Below are positions 47,703 through 56,944 of a DNA stretch of 64,000 nt, piece by piece. Source of the DNA: Rugosimonospora acidiphila (lineage in GTDB: Bacteria > Actinomycetota > Actinomycetes > Mycobacteriales > Micromonosporaceae); assembly GCF_039543385.1 (NCBI RefSeq), contig NZ_BAABJQ010000009.1, forward strand, positions 215,623 through 279,622. Reading direction: 5' to 3'. Each line of letters starts with the position of its first letter. Positions within the stretch are counted from its first letter, which is position 1. The notes under the pieces are model-generated. The model ran no database searches. It had not been told where the DNA came from and saw nothing but the letters and a program-made list of their open reading frames with translations. The position numbers were made by a program, and so were the translations under genes.

Positions 47703-50700
47703 TCAGGAGACGACCACGGACAGGGATTGGCTGACCGTCTGCCCCAGGCCGTTGGTGAACTCCACGACGTAGTCGTAGACCCCGGCAGGCCTACCCGTCA
47801 CGTCAAGCGACGCGTGCTGCGCCCCCGGCGTCGCCGCGGTCAGATCACCCTCACCAACCTGCACCCCGTTCTCCAGGAACCGGTATTGCGTGGCATTGGT
47901 CCCCCACCACAGATCCGCGCTCACCGTGAAATCACCATCGTGATCCCAATTGTCATCACTGAGCGTCGGCGCACCCGGACTCGCATCCCTGACCGTCACC
48001 GTCAACGGACCGACCTCCGTGGTCCCCTTCGAATTGACCAACTCACCCGTATACACATACGAACCATCAGCCTTCCCCGAAATCGGCACCGAAACCCGCT
48101 GCGCACCCGGAGACTTCACCGCCAACGGCGTCGTACTGACCAGATTGCCATCCTCAAACAGCTTGAACTGGCTGGCATTCTGACCCCACCACAGGTTCAT
48201 CGTGACGTTGTAGCTCCCATCCAGCAGACCCGTGTCCCAACCATTGTCCGATGACAGGACCCCGGCGGCCGGCGCGGCGGTGGCACCGTCGTCCGTGATC
48301 CCGCCACCGTTGTCGCCCCCACCGTTGTCGCCCCCACCGTTGTCGCCGTCGCCGTCGCCGTCGCCGGTCGTCGGGGTGGTGACCGTCCAGTCGCTGAAGT
48401 TGTACACCACCGACTGACCGTCCACAGTCGCCGTGAACGTGTCGCCCAACTGCTCCTGCTGAAGATACGGAGTGTCGAACAACTTGAACGAGTCATAATC
48501 GATCGGCGTACCGTTAATCAAATGCGTGGCACCCGGCGCCTGCGCCGGACTGTCGTACGTCAGATCCAACGTGTCACCGTGCAAACTGTGATACACCAAC
48601 CGCGGACTCGCATCACCAACGTGACTGGTATCCAGACTCGTCTTCGACGTAATCGCGGCAGCGAACGCGTCCAGACTCGCATACTCCGACGCGTCCGCCG
48701 TGTCCAGAACCCAGCCGTTCCTGTCCGCCTGACTGCGCAGGATGTCGTAGGTCCAGCCGAGGGTGGTGGTCGGGTGGATCTGCGTGGTCGTCTTCACCTT
48801 GTTCGACGGGTCGCTCGGCGTCTGGTGGTACCAGGTCGCGGGGTCGGCCATCCGGAAGGCGAAGTACGACACCCCGGTGTTCACGAGCGTCCAGCCGTCG
48901 ACGTCCTCCTTCTGCACGATGGCACCGGTGTCCGGGAACATCGCGCTCAGGTAGTTCTCGGTCTCGTCGCCGTTGGACTTGAACACGGCCAGGGCCGCGC
49001 CGTTGTCCTGCATGACCCGCTGCTCGTTGGGGTCGTCGTAGCTGCCGATCTGCGCGTTGCCCTGGTCGACCCCGACGCGGAACACCGAGGCCGCGGCGTC
49101 GGACTGCCAGCGCAGCACCATCGGCATGTCCTCGATCCAGTTGTCCACCCGCCGGTACTGCACCTCGGTGCCGAGGCCCCAGGTCGGCCGGACATAGCTC
49201 GTGCGGTAGATGTCCATGGCGTTACCGCCCGAGTTTTGCAGGTTCGTCTTGAACGAGGTGTAGGACTTGTCGGTCTTCTGGCCGAGCTGTACCGCCAGCG
49301 GCGGCGGCGTGTACTTCGTCCCCGACCAGGCGACCAGGCCGATGTACTCGAGGTCCGGGCGGTACGCCGATGGCGCCGGGTTGTCCGAGTCGCCCTCCGC
49401 CAGCTGCTGCCGGTCCTCACCGAAGTACGTCCACGCCAGCAGCGCGTTGTCCGACGTGCGCCAGCTCGGATCGTCCACGATGACGCCGTCGCCCTTGGCC
49501 CGGCTTTCCGACGAGATGGTGTACCCGTTGATCCAGTCGTTGGCCCACTCGAACCACATCACGTCCATGGCCATTTTGACTTCCTGGACCAGCTGCGGAT
49601 CGGTGGCCCACTGGTAGATGGCGTTGAGACCGAAGTACGTCATGAACGTGTACTCGGGGCTCTCGTACTCCGCCCAGCCGCTGTGCACCGCCTGATCGAC
49701 CATGGCGAGGATGTTCGTCTTGTCCTCGGCCATCAACGCGGCACCGGACTTGCCGTCGGTGTCCACCACGTCGGGCAGGTACTGACCCAGCAGGTACCCG
49801 GTGACGTAGGTGCTCATCCGCAGGTTCTCGGTCTGCGAGAGCTGCTTGTAGCTGTACTGCGCGAAGTAGCTGTTGACGTGCGCGAGCATGGCCGGGCTGT
49901 ACTGGTCCCCGATCATGAGGTACGCGTACATCTTCGACAACATCTTGTACTGCTCGGCGTCGTACACCTGGTAGAGCTTGTCGAGCTTGGTGAGGTTCGT
50001 CGCCGCGTTCTGGTTGTCCTCGGCCTGCGCGATGTAGGAGGCCACGTTGATCGGGCCGTCCTCCTCCGTCTCCGCCTTGGCCTCGTCCCACAGCCACTGC
50101 GACCGGGTCTGCTGGGTGCCGGGGAACGGCGCCGGGTTGGGCGGCACGAACGGGCCGGTCGTCATCGACAGCGGTGCGCTCTGCGCGCTCACCTTCCCGC
50201 TGGCGTCCTTGGCCGCCACGGTGATCTGGTAGGTCGTGGACGGCACCAGGTTGGTCACCACCGCCTGGGTGGTGCCCGCCGTGGTGGAGGTGGCCAGGAA
50301 GCCGTCCCGGTACACGTTGTACCCGCTGACCCCGACGTCGTCGGTGGACGGCGACCAGGACAGCGAGGCGCTGGTGGCGGCCACCTGCCCCTTGGTCAGC
50401 CCGGTGGGCACTGTCGGTGGGCTCTGGTCGACCACCCCGCCCGGCAGTTCGACGACCGACGGATTGTCGATGTCGATCGCCTCATCGATGGTGGCGGGGG
50501 TGTCGACCCTGATCTCCCAGCCCAGTTCGACGGTCGTCACCAGGCGCGCACCGCCGTTGGGCACGATGGTGAACTTGTACTGCGAGATGTCGCCGTCGTC
50601 CACCTGGGTCAGGGCCCCTGAGGTGTTCTTGAAGGCGGCGGTATTGGTGAGGCTCAGCTCCGGCGCGACGGGGAACCGGGGCACCAGATTGTTGTCCCAG

Positions 50701-51131
50701 TTGCCGAACGTGATCTGGGTGAAGATGTCCTTCGCCACCGGCTTGTCGCTGGCCTGGGCCTGCCGGAGGTCGAACGACAGCACGAACTGGCGCGACGGGC
50801 TGCCGACCGGCTCCTTGTAGACATCGTTGATGGCCTCCATCAGGGGGCCGGTGAAGCGGTGGTAGAAGTAGCTGGGGTTGGCCGCGCCCAGCGACGAGTC
50901 GCTCAGTTCGATCGCGCTGTCGCCATTGACGGTGACGAACTGCTGCGCGCCTCCGCTGGTCGTGCTGGCCGAGGTCAACGGGCTGGTCGGGCCGTTGAAC
51001 TGGGTGTCCATTTCGGCGGCGAGCAGGTTGGTTGGTGCGGGATCCGCCGCCTGGGCTGGTGCGGCGCCTAGTTGTGCCGCGATGAGCGCGGCGGCGCACA
51101 GGGACGCGAGCGCCCCTCTCAGGATGCGCAT
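47703..51131 (-). CDS. Large secreted multidomain protein, candidate polysaccharide-acting enzyme
   Basis: A 1142-residue secreted protein; signal peptide MRILRGALASLCAAALIAAQ with cleavage after about residue 28. Order of parts: a beta-rich N-domain (about 30-215), one fibronectin III domain (about 228-315, PPTVPTGLTKGQVAATSASL), a helical region (about 325-640) with YESPEYTFMTYFGLNAIYQW and EWANDWINGYTISSESRAK, a beta-rich region to about 920, a Gly/Asp/Asn linker (GDNGGGDNGGG, residues 923-944), and two about 90-residue C-terminal repeats each with LWWG(Q/T)NA. I recognise no catalytic family. The helical part followed by beta sheets resembles toroid-plus-sandwich polysaccharide lyases (inference). 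It lies beside a sugar importer. GAAGGA precedes the ATG. Confidence 0.85.
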   Translation of the reverse strand: MRILRGALASLCAAALIAAQLGAAPAQAADPAPTNLLAAEMDTQFNGPTSPLTSASTTSGGAQQFVTVNGDSAIELSDSSLGAANPSYFYHRFTGPLMEAINDVYKEPVGSPSRQFVLSFDLRQAQASDKPVAKDIFTQITFGNWDNNLVPRFPVAPELSLTNTAAFKNTSGALTQVDDGDISQYKFTIVPNGGARLVTTVELGWEIRVDTPATIDEAIDIDNPSVVELPGGVVDQSPPTVPTGLTKGQVAATSASLSWSPSTDDVGVSGYNVYRDGFLATSTTAGTTQAVVTNLVPSTTYQITVAAKDASGKVSAQSAPLSMTTGPFVPPNPAPFPGTQQTRSQWLWDEAKAETEEDGPINVASYIAQAEDNQNAATNLTKLDKLYQVYDAEQYKMLSKMYAYLMIGDQYSPAMLAHVNSYFAQYSYKQLSQTENLRMSTYVTGYLLGQYLPDVVDTDGKSGAALMAEDKTNILAMVDQAVHSGWAEYESPEYTFMTYFGLNAIYQWATDPQLVQEVKMAMDVMWFEWANDWINGYTISSESRAKGDGVIVDDPSWRTSDNALLAWTYFGEDRQQLAEGDSDNPAPSAYRPDLEYIGLVAWSGTKYTPPPLAVQLGQKTDKSYTSFKTNLQNSGGNAMDIYRTSYVRPTWGLGTEVQYRRVDNWIEDMPMVLRWQSDAAASVFRVGVDQGNAQIGSYDDPNEQRVMQDNGAALAVFKSNGDETENYLSAMFPDTGAIVQKEDVDGWTLVNTGVSYFAFRMADPATWYHQTPSDPSNKVKTTTQIHPTTTLGWTYDILRSQADRNGWVLDTADASEYASLDAFAAAITSKTSLDTSHVGDASPRLVYHSLHGDTLDLTYDSPAQAPGATHLINGTPIDYDSFKLFDTPYLQQEQLGDTFTATVDGQSVVYNFSDWTVTTPTTGDGDGDGDNGGGDNGGGDNGGGITDDGATAAPAAGVLSSDNGWDTGLLDGSYNVTMNLWWGQNASQFKLFEDGNLVSTTPLAVKSPGAQRVSVPISGKADGSYVYTGELVNSKGTTEVGPLTVTVRDASPGAPTLSDDNWDHDGDFTVSADLWWGTNATQYRFLENGVQVGEGDLTAATPGAQHASLDVTGRPAGVYDYVVEFTNGLGQTVSQSLSVVVS

Positions 51132-51181
51132 GAAACATCCTTCCATAGGGTGTGGGGTTGAGCCATGGAGCGGGCGAGCCA

Positions 51182-51258
51182 TGGTGCGGATGAGCCACGG
51201 TGCGGATGAGCCACGGTGCGGATGAGCCACGGTGCGGATGAGCCACGGTGCGGATGAG
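51182..51258. repeat. 16-bp tandem repeat, 4.8 copies, 5' of the large secreted protein
   Basis: Units of CGGTGCGGATGAGCCA start at 51182, 51198, 51214, 51230 and 51246. The array lies within 51-127 bp upstream of the ATG and probably in the 5' leader or promoter. The 226-bp gap to the permease gene has no gene. Confidence 0.95.
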
Positions 51259-51357
51259 TGTTGTGCGGTCACCGAGGGCCCGCGCCGGGCGGCGGGCCGA
51301 GCCAGACCGGTCGGTGACCTTGCGAGGGTGGCGGTGACTTCCCGGGGTTGGCGCGAC

Positions 51358-52335
51358 CTACTTGATGGATCCCGTCGCGAGACCCTTACTCCAGAAGGAC
51401 TGCAGCGACAGGAACATCGCCACGACCGGCACGACGGACACGAACGCGCCGGTCACGACGGTGGTGTAGCTGATCGGGTAGCCCTGCAGTTCACGCCAGC
51501 TGATCAGGCCCACGGTCACCGGTTGGAGCCGGTCGTTGGCCAGCATGAGCGACGGCAGCAGGTAGTTCGTCCAGATGGCGACGAACTGGAACAGGAAGAT
51601 GGTGACCATCGCGGGCACCATCAGCCGCAGCCCGATGCCGAAGACGCGCCATTCGCCGGCGCCGTCGATCCGACCGGCCTCGATCAGCTCATCCGGGATC
51701 GACGACGCGGCGTAGATCCGGCTGAGGTAGACGCCGAAGGGGCTGACGATGCTCGGGATGAACACCGACCAGAAGGTGTTGACGACGCCGGTGTAGCTGA
51801 AGACGAGGTAGAGCGGGATGGCCAGCACCGGGGCGGGCAGCAGCACGGCGGCGAGTACCGTGCCGAAGACCGCCTCGCGACCCGGGAACGGGAGCTTGGC
51901 CAGCGCGTACCCGCACATGGCCGCCAGCAGGGTGGCGACGATCGCACCGCCCACCGCGTACAGCAACGAGTTGAGCAGCCAGCGCGCGTAGATTCCGCCC
52001 TGGGCCTCGAACAGGACCTGCACGTTGTGGATGAGGGCGAAGTGCCGGCTGAACCAGAATCCGTTGCCCGAGAAGATTTCCCCCTGGGCCTTGGTGGCCG
52101 CGACGAGCAGCCACCACACCGGCACCAGGAAGTAGATGGCGAACAGGCTCATGACGATGAGCACGAAGACGCGCGAGACCGGATTCACCGTTGAGAGTGG
52201 ACTGTTGCGGGCACGGCGCGCGGGCGGCGGCGCGGCGGCGGTCTCGGTCCGCGCCGACGGCGGCGCGGTCACCCGGTCGCCACCGGCGTCGAGGGCCGGA
52301 ACGTCGCGGTCGAGCGACCGGTCCAGGGACGTCAT
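51358..52335 (-). CDS. Sugar ABC transporter permease (MalG-like)
   Basis: A 325-residue inner membrane permease with six hydrophobic segments after a 50-residue Ala/Pro/Arg-rich N-terminus. The EAA loop that contacts the ATPase reads ELIEAGRIDGAGEWRVFGI. Its ATG overlaps the TGA of the other permease gene (ATGA). No ATP-binding subunit is encoded nearby, so a shared MsiK-type ATPase is likely, as in other actinobacterial sugar importers. Confidence 0.93.
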   Translation of the reverse strand: MTSLDRSLDRDVPALDAGGDRVTAPPSARTETAAAPPPARRARNSPLSTVNPVSRVFVLIVMSLFAIYFLVPVWWLLVAATKAQGEIFSGNGFWFSRHFALIHNVQVLFEAQGGIYARWLLNSLLYAVGGAIVATLLAAMCGYALAKLPFPGREAVFGTVLAAVLLPAPVLAIPLYLVFSYTGVVNTFWSVFIPSIVSPFGVYLSRIYAASSIPDELIEAGRIDGAGEWRVFGIGLRLMVPAMVTIFLFQFVAIWTNYLLPSLMLANDRLQPVTVGLISWRELQGYPISYTTVVTGAFVSVVPVVAMFLSLQSFWSKGLATGSIK

Positions 52336-53246
52336 TCGTCGACCCTCCTCGCCGAGAAGCGGAACACCAGGACGGACAGCACGCAGATCACGGCACCGAG
52401 TACCACGGACTGGGCCGCCGCGTAGTTGTAGTCGTTGGCCGACAGCGAGCGCATCGCGGCCATCATGGGTGTGTAGGTGGACTCCAGGTTCGGTGCCACC
52501 GCCTTCATCGTGACCGGCTCGTTGTACAGCTGGAATGTGCCGATGATGGAGAAGACCAGGGTGAGCAGCAGGGCCGGCCGGATCAGCGGCACCTTGATGC
52601 GCAGTGCGGCCTTCCAGCCCGAGCAGCCGTCGATGGCGGCGGCCTCCAGCGGCTCCTCGGGTATGGCCTGCAGGGCGGCGAAGATCAGGATCGTGTTGTA
52701 CCCGGTCCACGCCCAGGTCAGAATGTTGATGATCGAGAACGGCAGGGCGCCGTCGCTGACGAAGCTGACGTGAATGCCCATCGACGCGAACAGCCGGGTG
52801 ACGGGGCTCAACGTCGGCGCGTAGAGGAAGGACCACACCAGGGCCGCGATCACGCCCGGCAGCCCGTACGGCAGGACATAGGCCACCCGGAAGAACCTGC
52901 GCGCCACCGACACCTTGGAGTCCAGCAGCAGGGCGAAGAAGAGGGCGAGGCCGAGCATCACCGGCACCTGGATGATGCCGATGAAGGCCACCCGACCGAG
53001 CGAGCCGACGAACGCACTGTCCCGGAACACCCGCAGATAGTTGCCGAAGCCGGCGAACACCGTCTCGGCACCGCCGAGGCCGAGTCCCGAGCGCTTCTCC
53101 GTATACAGGCTCTGCTCGATGGAATACCCGGTGGGTATCAGGTACACGACGATAAAGAGCAGGACGAACGGCAGCACGAAAGGCGCGGCCCGCCGAAGCT
53201 CGCGCAGGCGGCGCCGCCGCCTGATGGTCACGGAGGACACGGTCAC
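52332..53246 (-). CDS. Sugar ABC transporter permease (MalF-like)
   Basis: The first permease of the importer; about 304 residues from the GTG I prefer, or up to 345 if the frame is used from its most upstream start. Six membrane segments follow a basic N-terminus (TIRRRRRLRELRRAAPFVLP). The EAA loop is EEPLEAAAIDGCSGWKAALR. It sits between the binding-protein gene and the second permease. Confidence 0.9.
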   Translation of the reverse strand: MTVSSVTIRRRRRLRELRRAAPFVLPFVLLFIVVYLIPTGYSIEQSLYTEKRSGLGLGGAETVFAGFGNYLRVFRDSAFVGSLGRVAFIGIIQVPVMLGLALFFALLLDSKVSVARRFFRVAYVLPYGLPGVIAALVWSFLYAPTLSPVTRLFASMGIHVSFVSDGALPFSIINILTWAWTGYNTILIFAALQAIPEEPLEAAAIDGCSGWKAALRIKVPLIRPALLLTLVFSIIGTFQLYNEPVTMKAVAPNLESTYTPMMAAMRSLSANDYNYAAAQSVVLGAVICVLSVLVFRFSARRVDE

Positions 53247-53368
53247 CCTATCTGTGGAAGGACCGGATTTCTGTGGGCCCGTGCTCGGCCGGCCACCGTG
53301 GGCTCGGCTTCGCTCAGGCATGCGGGGGTTCGCGGGGACCGCGTACCACGGCGGCCCCCGCGAGGTCA

Positions 53369-54661
53369 CTAGTTGCTGACGGTGAAGCCCTGCGTCTTCA
53401 GCGCGGAGACCGTCGCCTTCTGGGCGTTGGTCAGTGCGTCGGAGTAGGTGCCGCCCTTGGTGTGCACCTTGCCGAGACCGTCACCGAGCGACGCGGCCGT
53501 ATCGTTCATCACCGGGCCCCACTGCCAGTTCGGGTTCACCTTGGCGGACTCGTCCCGGAACAGCTGGTAGATGGGCTGGTTGCCGTAGAAGGGTTGCGGC
53601 TTGTCCAGGGCGGGGTTGGTCAGCCCGGTCTTCGAGGCCGGGAACAGGCCACCCTCCGCGATCAGCGTCGACACCGAGTCGGCGTTGGTCGACATCCACA
53701 TGGCGAACTCGGTCGCCTCCTTCGGGTGCTTGCAGTCCTTCATCACCGCGGTCGAGGAGCCACCCGAGTTGCCGACCGCGTCCGTGGTGCCCCACCGGGG
53801 CATGGGAGCGACGGCCCACTTGCCGGCGGAGTCGGCGGCGTTGTCACTGATGAGTGAGGCCTCCCAGACCGCGCCGACCTCGGCCCAGATCTGCCCCTTG
53901 TTCAACGCCGAGTAGAACGACGCGTCGGAGGCCGGGTAGGTGGCGACCAGATCCTGGCTGAACAGCCCCTGCCAGTACGAGGCGACCTGAGCGTTGGCGG
54001 CGCTGTTCATCGAGACGGTCCAGGAGTCGCCCTTGGTCCCGAACCAGGGTGCGCCGGCCTGCCAGGCGAAGCCCGAGTAGAGGTACGGGTCGGTGGGCAG
54101 GTTCATGATGCGGTCCGCCGGGTTGGCGGCCTTCACCTTGGCGGCGGCCGTGGCGAAGTCCTGCCAGGTCTTCGGCACCGGGATGCCGGCGTTCTTGAAC
54201 AGGTCCGCGCGGTAGTACATGGCCATCGGGCCGGTGTCGACCGGCACCGCGTACGACTTGCCGCCGACCCCGACGTTGTTCCACACCCAGTCGGGGAACT
54301 CGTCGTGCTGCGGCTTGACGTACTGGCTGATGTCCTGCAGGGCACCGGCGGCCAGGAAGGTCGGCAGCGTCTCATACCCGACCTGGGCCAGGCACGGCGC
54401 CGAACCCGCCTTCGCGGCGGTCAGCATCTTGTCGTACCCGCTGGCGCCGCCGCTGGGCAGCCCTTCCCACTTCACCTGGATGTTCGGGTGGGACTGGTTC
54501 CAGAGCGAGACGACCTTGTCGTACTGCGCCCATCCCCAGAAGCTGACCTGCACCGGGCCGCCGCTGCTCGACGCGGCGTTGCCGCCACCACAGCCGGCCA
54601 GCACGATGCTCGCGGCGGCGGCGATCGCGACCACCGCGAGCCGTGCCTTTCGTCTCATCAT
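53369..54661 (-). CDS. Extracellular sugar-binding lipoprotein (ABC importer)
   Basis: A 430-residue type 1 binding protein. Lipoprotein signal with lipobox VLAGC (lipidated Cys near residue 24), then PVQVSFWGWAQYDKVVSLWN. Segments such as VPVDTGPMAMYYRADLFKNA and NSGGSSTAVMKDCKHPKEAT are typical of cluster B (MalE/UgpB-like) proteins. It would capture an oligosaccharide or monosaccharide for the two permeases downstream. An AGGGA site stands before the first of two ATG codons. Confidence 0.93.
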   Translation of the reverse strand: MMRRKARLAVVAIAAAASIVLAGCGGGNAASSSGGPVQVSFWGWAQYDKVVSLWNQSHPNIQVKWEGLPSGGASGYDKMLTAAKAGSAPCLAQVGYETLPTFLAAGALQDISQYVKPQHDEFPDWVWNNVGVGGKSYAVPVDTGPMAMYYRADLFKNAGIPVPKTWQDFATAAAKVKAANPADRIMNLPTDPYLYSGFAWQAGAPWFGTKGDSWTVSMNSAANAQVASYWQGLFSQDLVATYPASDASFYSALNKGQIWAEVGAVWEASLISDNAADSAGKWAVAPMPRWGTTDAVGNSGGSSTAVMKDCKHPKEATEFAMWMSTNADSVSTLIAEGGLFPASKTGLTNPALDKPQPFYGNQPIYQLFRDESAKVNPNWQWGPVMNDTAASLGDGLGKVHTKGGTYSDALTNAQKATVSALKTQGFTVSN

Positions 54662-54928
54662 CGCTTTCCCTCTCGACTCCTATGTGGGCGGTCCGGTCCG
54701 GTCCGGGGGTCGGGCCGCGCGGGATTATCTGTTGGCAGCGCCCGAGGGCGTGCGTCACCGGTCTCGCGGGTAGCTCTCGTCAGCCGCGAGCCTCATGGGC
54801 TGCTGTTGATGCGCGGGACGTGCCTGGTGGTCGGGGGTCCCTGACGGAACGGGGCCGACGACGAAGGGACGCGCTGCGAATGGGCACGTTGCTTCCCTTC
54901 CGAGGGCGAGCAGTTATTGGTCGGAATA
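54662..54928. other. Divergent region between importer and GntR genes
   Basis: Part of a 321-bp gap that must hold the promoters of the importer operon and the GntR gene. I see no clear -10/-35 pair for the importer; the obvious operator is the adjacent inverted repeat at 54929. Confidence 0.4.
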
Positions 54929-54956
54929 CTTGCATACAAGCACGCTGGCATGCAAG
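54929..54956. promoter_or_regulatory. GntR operator candidate (CTTGCAT-N14-ATGCAAG)
   Basis: Perfect 7-bp arms CTTGCAT and ATGCAAG; the left half continues as TTGCATACAA, close to the TTGTATACAA-type sites of FCD-family GntR proteins. It lies 27 bp before the GntR start. Confidence 0.6.
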
Positions 54957-54982
54957 GATCAATTTGTGCGAGGATCTATGTC

Positions 54983-55720
54983 GTGAGTCCCCACCAAGCG
55001 CTCATCCCTGAGCCGACCCCCGTCGATTCGACCCCGACGCTGTCGCCGGTCATCCGGGGTCGCGTGGCCACCCGGACCTCCGACCGCGTCTACGACGAAC
55101 TCGTCTCGGCAATCCGCGAGTTGCGGCTGGCGCCGGGGGCGTCGCTGTCGGAGACCGACCTCGCCGAGCGGCTGCACGTCAGCCGGACCCCCGTGCGCGA
55201 GGCCCTGGCGCGGCTCGCCGACGCCGGCCTCGTGCACGTCGTTCCCCAGGTCGGCACCCGGGTCGGGCTGATCGGACTGCGCGAGGTGGACGAGGCACGC
55301 TTTGTCCGCGAAAGCCTGGAGGTCGCCGCCTTCGAGGTGGCCTGCGCCGACCGGGCGCCCGACGTCAGCGCGCTGCGCGACCTGCTCGAACAGCAGGAGC
55401 ACAGCTACCAGACGGAGAACTACAACGCGTTCTTCGCGGCCGACGAGGCGCTGCACAGCAAGATCTTCACGCTCAGCGGCTACCCCGGGGCATGGCAGAC
55501 CCTGCAACGGACCAAAATTCAGCTCGACCGGTTGCGGCGGCTCGCCCTGCCCGACCTGTCGGCGGTACGCGTGCTGATCGACGAGCATCGGTCCATTGTG
55601 GACGCGCTGGAGGCCGCCGACGCCGTCGCGGGCCGCGCCCTGATCAGCCGGCACGCCAGGCGCGCCATCGAACTCGCCCCCTCCCTGCGCGCCAAATATC
55701 CGGACTATTTCACTGATTGA
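54983..55720 (+). CDS. GntR-family regulator, FadR/FCD subfamily
   Basis: A 245-residue regulator. The winged HTH is ELRLAPGASLSETDLAERLH and VSRTPVREALARLADAGLVH; the C-terminal FCD helical domain has a metal-ligand pattern (FFAADEALHSKIFTLSGYP; LIDEHRSIVDALEAADAVAG). The GTG start has GAGGA 8 nt upstream; in-frame codons further upstream run through the operator. FCD regulators usually sense organic or sugar acids, which suits the adjacent mannonate dehydratase gene. Confidence 0.92.
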   Translation: MSPHQALIPEPTPVDSTPTLSPVIRGRVATRTSDRVYDELVSAIRELRLAPGASLSETDLAERLHVSRTPVREALARLADAGLVHVVPQVGTRVGLIGLREVDEARFVRESLEVAAFEVACADRAPDVSALRDLLEQQEHSYQTENYNAFFAADEALHSKIFTLSGYPGAWQTLQRTKIQLDRLRRLALPDLSAVRVLIDEHRSIVDALEAADAVAGRALISRHARRAIELAPSLRAKYPDYFTD

Positions 55721-55820
55721 CCATTGTGGATAGACTCCATAGCGGCCGGTGCCCGTGACCGGCGCGGGCTGACCCATGCTCGCCCATCGCCACTCGGTCA
55801 TCGACGCCAGGTCGTTCGCC

Positions 55821-55831
55821 GGTTGACAACC
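55821..55831. promoter_or_regulatory. Palindrome GGTTGACAACC upstream of mannonate dehydratase
   Basis: An 11-bp perfect palindrome containing TTGACA, 27 bp before the ATG; possible operator or overlapping -35. Confidence 0.35.
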
Positions 55832-55858
55832 ACCCCAACCAACGAAAATCGGGCAGGC

Positions 55859-56935
55859 ATGAGCATTCGCATTTCCCTCGGCCACATCGACAAGTACGAC
55901 TCCCGGATCGCGACCTTCGCCCATCAGCTCGGGCTGTCCGGCGTGCAACTGCACACGCCCGACCTGCTGCCCGGGGCCGGCGGCCACTGGAGTCTGGCCG
56001 AACTGCGGGCGCTTCGGGAACGATGCGACGCCGACGGGTTGGCGATCGACGGCCTGGAGAACGTTCCGCTGGACCATTTCTGGAAGATCCAGCGCGGCCT
56101 GCCCGGCCGGGACGAGCAGATCGAGAACTACCGCAGGACCATCCGCAACCTCGCCGAGGTCGGCATCGACCTGCTGGGCTACAACTTTCTCGGCACCTAC
56201 GTCTGGCGCACCGACATGTCCGCGCGGGGGCGCGGCGGCGCGATGGTCACCGCCTTCAACCTGGCCGACGTCCATCGCGGCAACGCGCTGGCCGGATACC
56301 GGCTGACCCCTGACCAGCCCGTCGCCGAGCCGATCACCGCCGAGCAAATGTGGGCCAACCACCAGTATTTCCTGGACGCGGTGCTGCCCGTGGCCGAGGA
56401 GGTCGGGGTGCGGCTCGCCCTGCACCCCGACGATCCGCCCGTCGATGAGCCCCTGGGCGGGGTGGCCCGGATCTTCACCTCCCCGGCCGCCATCGCGCGA
56501 GCCCGCGAGCAGGCCGGCCACAGCCCGTCCTGGGGGCTGAACCTGTGCCTCGGCACGGTGTCGGAGATGAACGGCGAGCAGAGCGTCAACGAGATCATCG
56601 ACCTGCTCGGCCCGGCCATCTTCTACGTACACTTCCGCGACGTCCTGGGCACCGTCCCGCACTTCCGCGAATGCTTCATCGGCGAGGGGAACTTCGACCC
56701 GGCCCGCGTGGTACGCCGGCTCCGGGACTCCGGCTTCAACGGGTTCCTCATCGACGACCACGTTCCGGCGATGCTCGGCGACGTGGACACCTGGCGGGAC
56801 ACCTCGTCCGAGGCGTACTGCAGCCGCGGGCGGGCCCACGCGATCGGCTACCTGCAGGGCGTCCTGAACGGCCTGGGGCTGGACGAGCCGGACGCGGCCC
56901 GGGCGGACGGTCGACTCGCCGCCCGGGCGGGGTAG
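55859..56935 (+). CDS. uxuA: Mannonate dehydratase
   Basis: A 358-residue TIM-barrel enzyme that converts D-mannonate to 2-keto-3-deoxygluconate in glucuronate breakdown. Marks: NFLGTYVWRTD, ALHPDDPPVDEPLGGVARIF and NLCLGTVSEMNG, VHFRDVLGT, EGNFDP, and the C-terminal IDDHVP with metal-binding His. Conserved metal-ligand His, Cys and Asp residues are visible. The ribosome site is weak. It probably shares control with the GntR gene just upstream. The gene for glucuronate isomerase is not in the window. Confidence 0.92.
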   Translation: MSIRISLGHIDKYDSRIATFAHQLGLSGVQLHTPDLLPGAGGHWSLAELRALRERCDADGLAIDGLENVPLDHFWKIQRGLPGRDEQIENYRRTIRNLAEVGIDLLGYNFLGTYVWRTDMSARGRGGAMVTAFNLADVHRGNALAGYRLTPDQPVAEPITAEQMWANHQYFLDAVLPVAEEVGVRLALHPDDPPVDEPLGGVARIFTSPAAIARAREQAGHSPSWGLNLCLGTVSEMNGEQSVNEIIDLLGPAIFYVHFRDVLGTVPHFRECFIGEGNFDPARVVRRLRDSGFNGFLIDDHVPAMLGDVDTWRDTSSEAYCSRGRAHAIGYLQGVLNGLGLDEPDAARADGRLAARAG

Positions 56936-56944
56936 ACCGCGCCG

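Noticed and set aside
48522..50621. 699-codon plus-strand frame inside the large secreted protein
   Set aside because: Val/Arg/His-rich mirror translation typical of antisense frames in high-GC DNA; the minus strand has a signal peptide, Fn3 domain and repeats.
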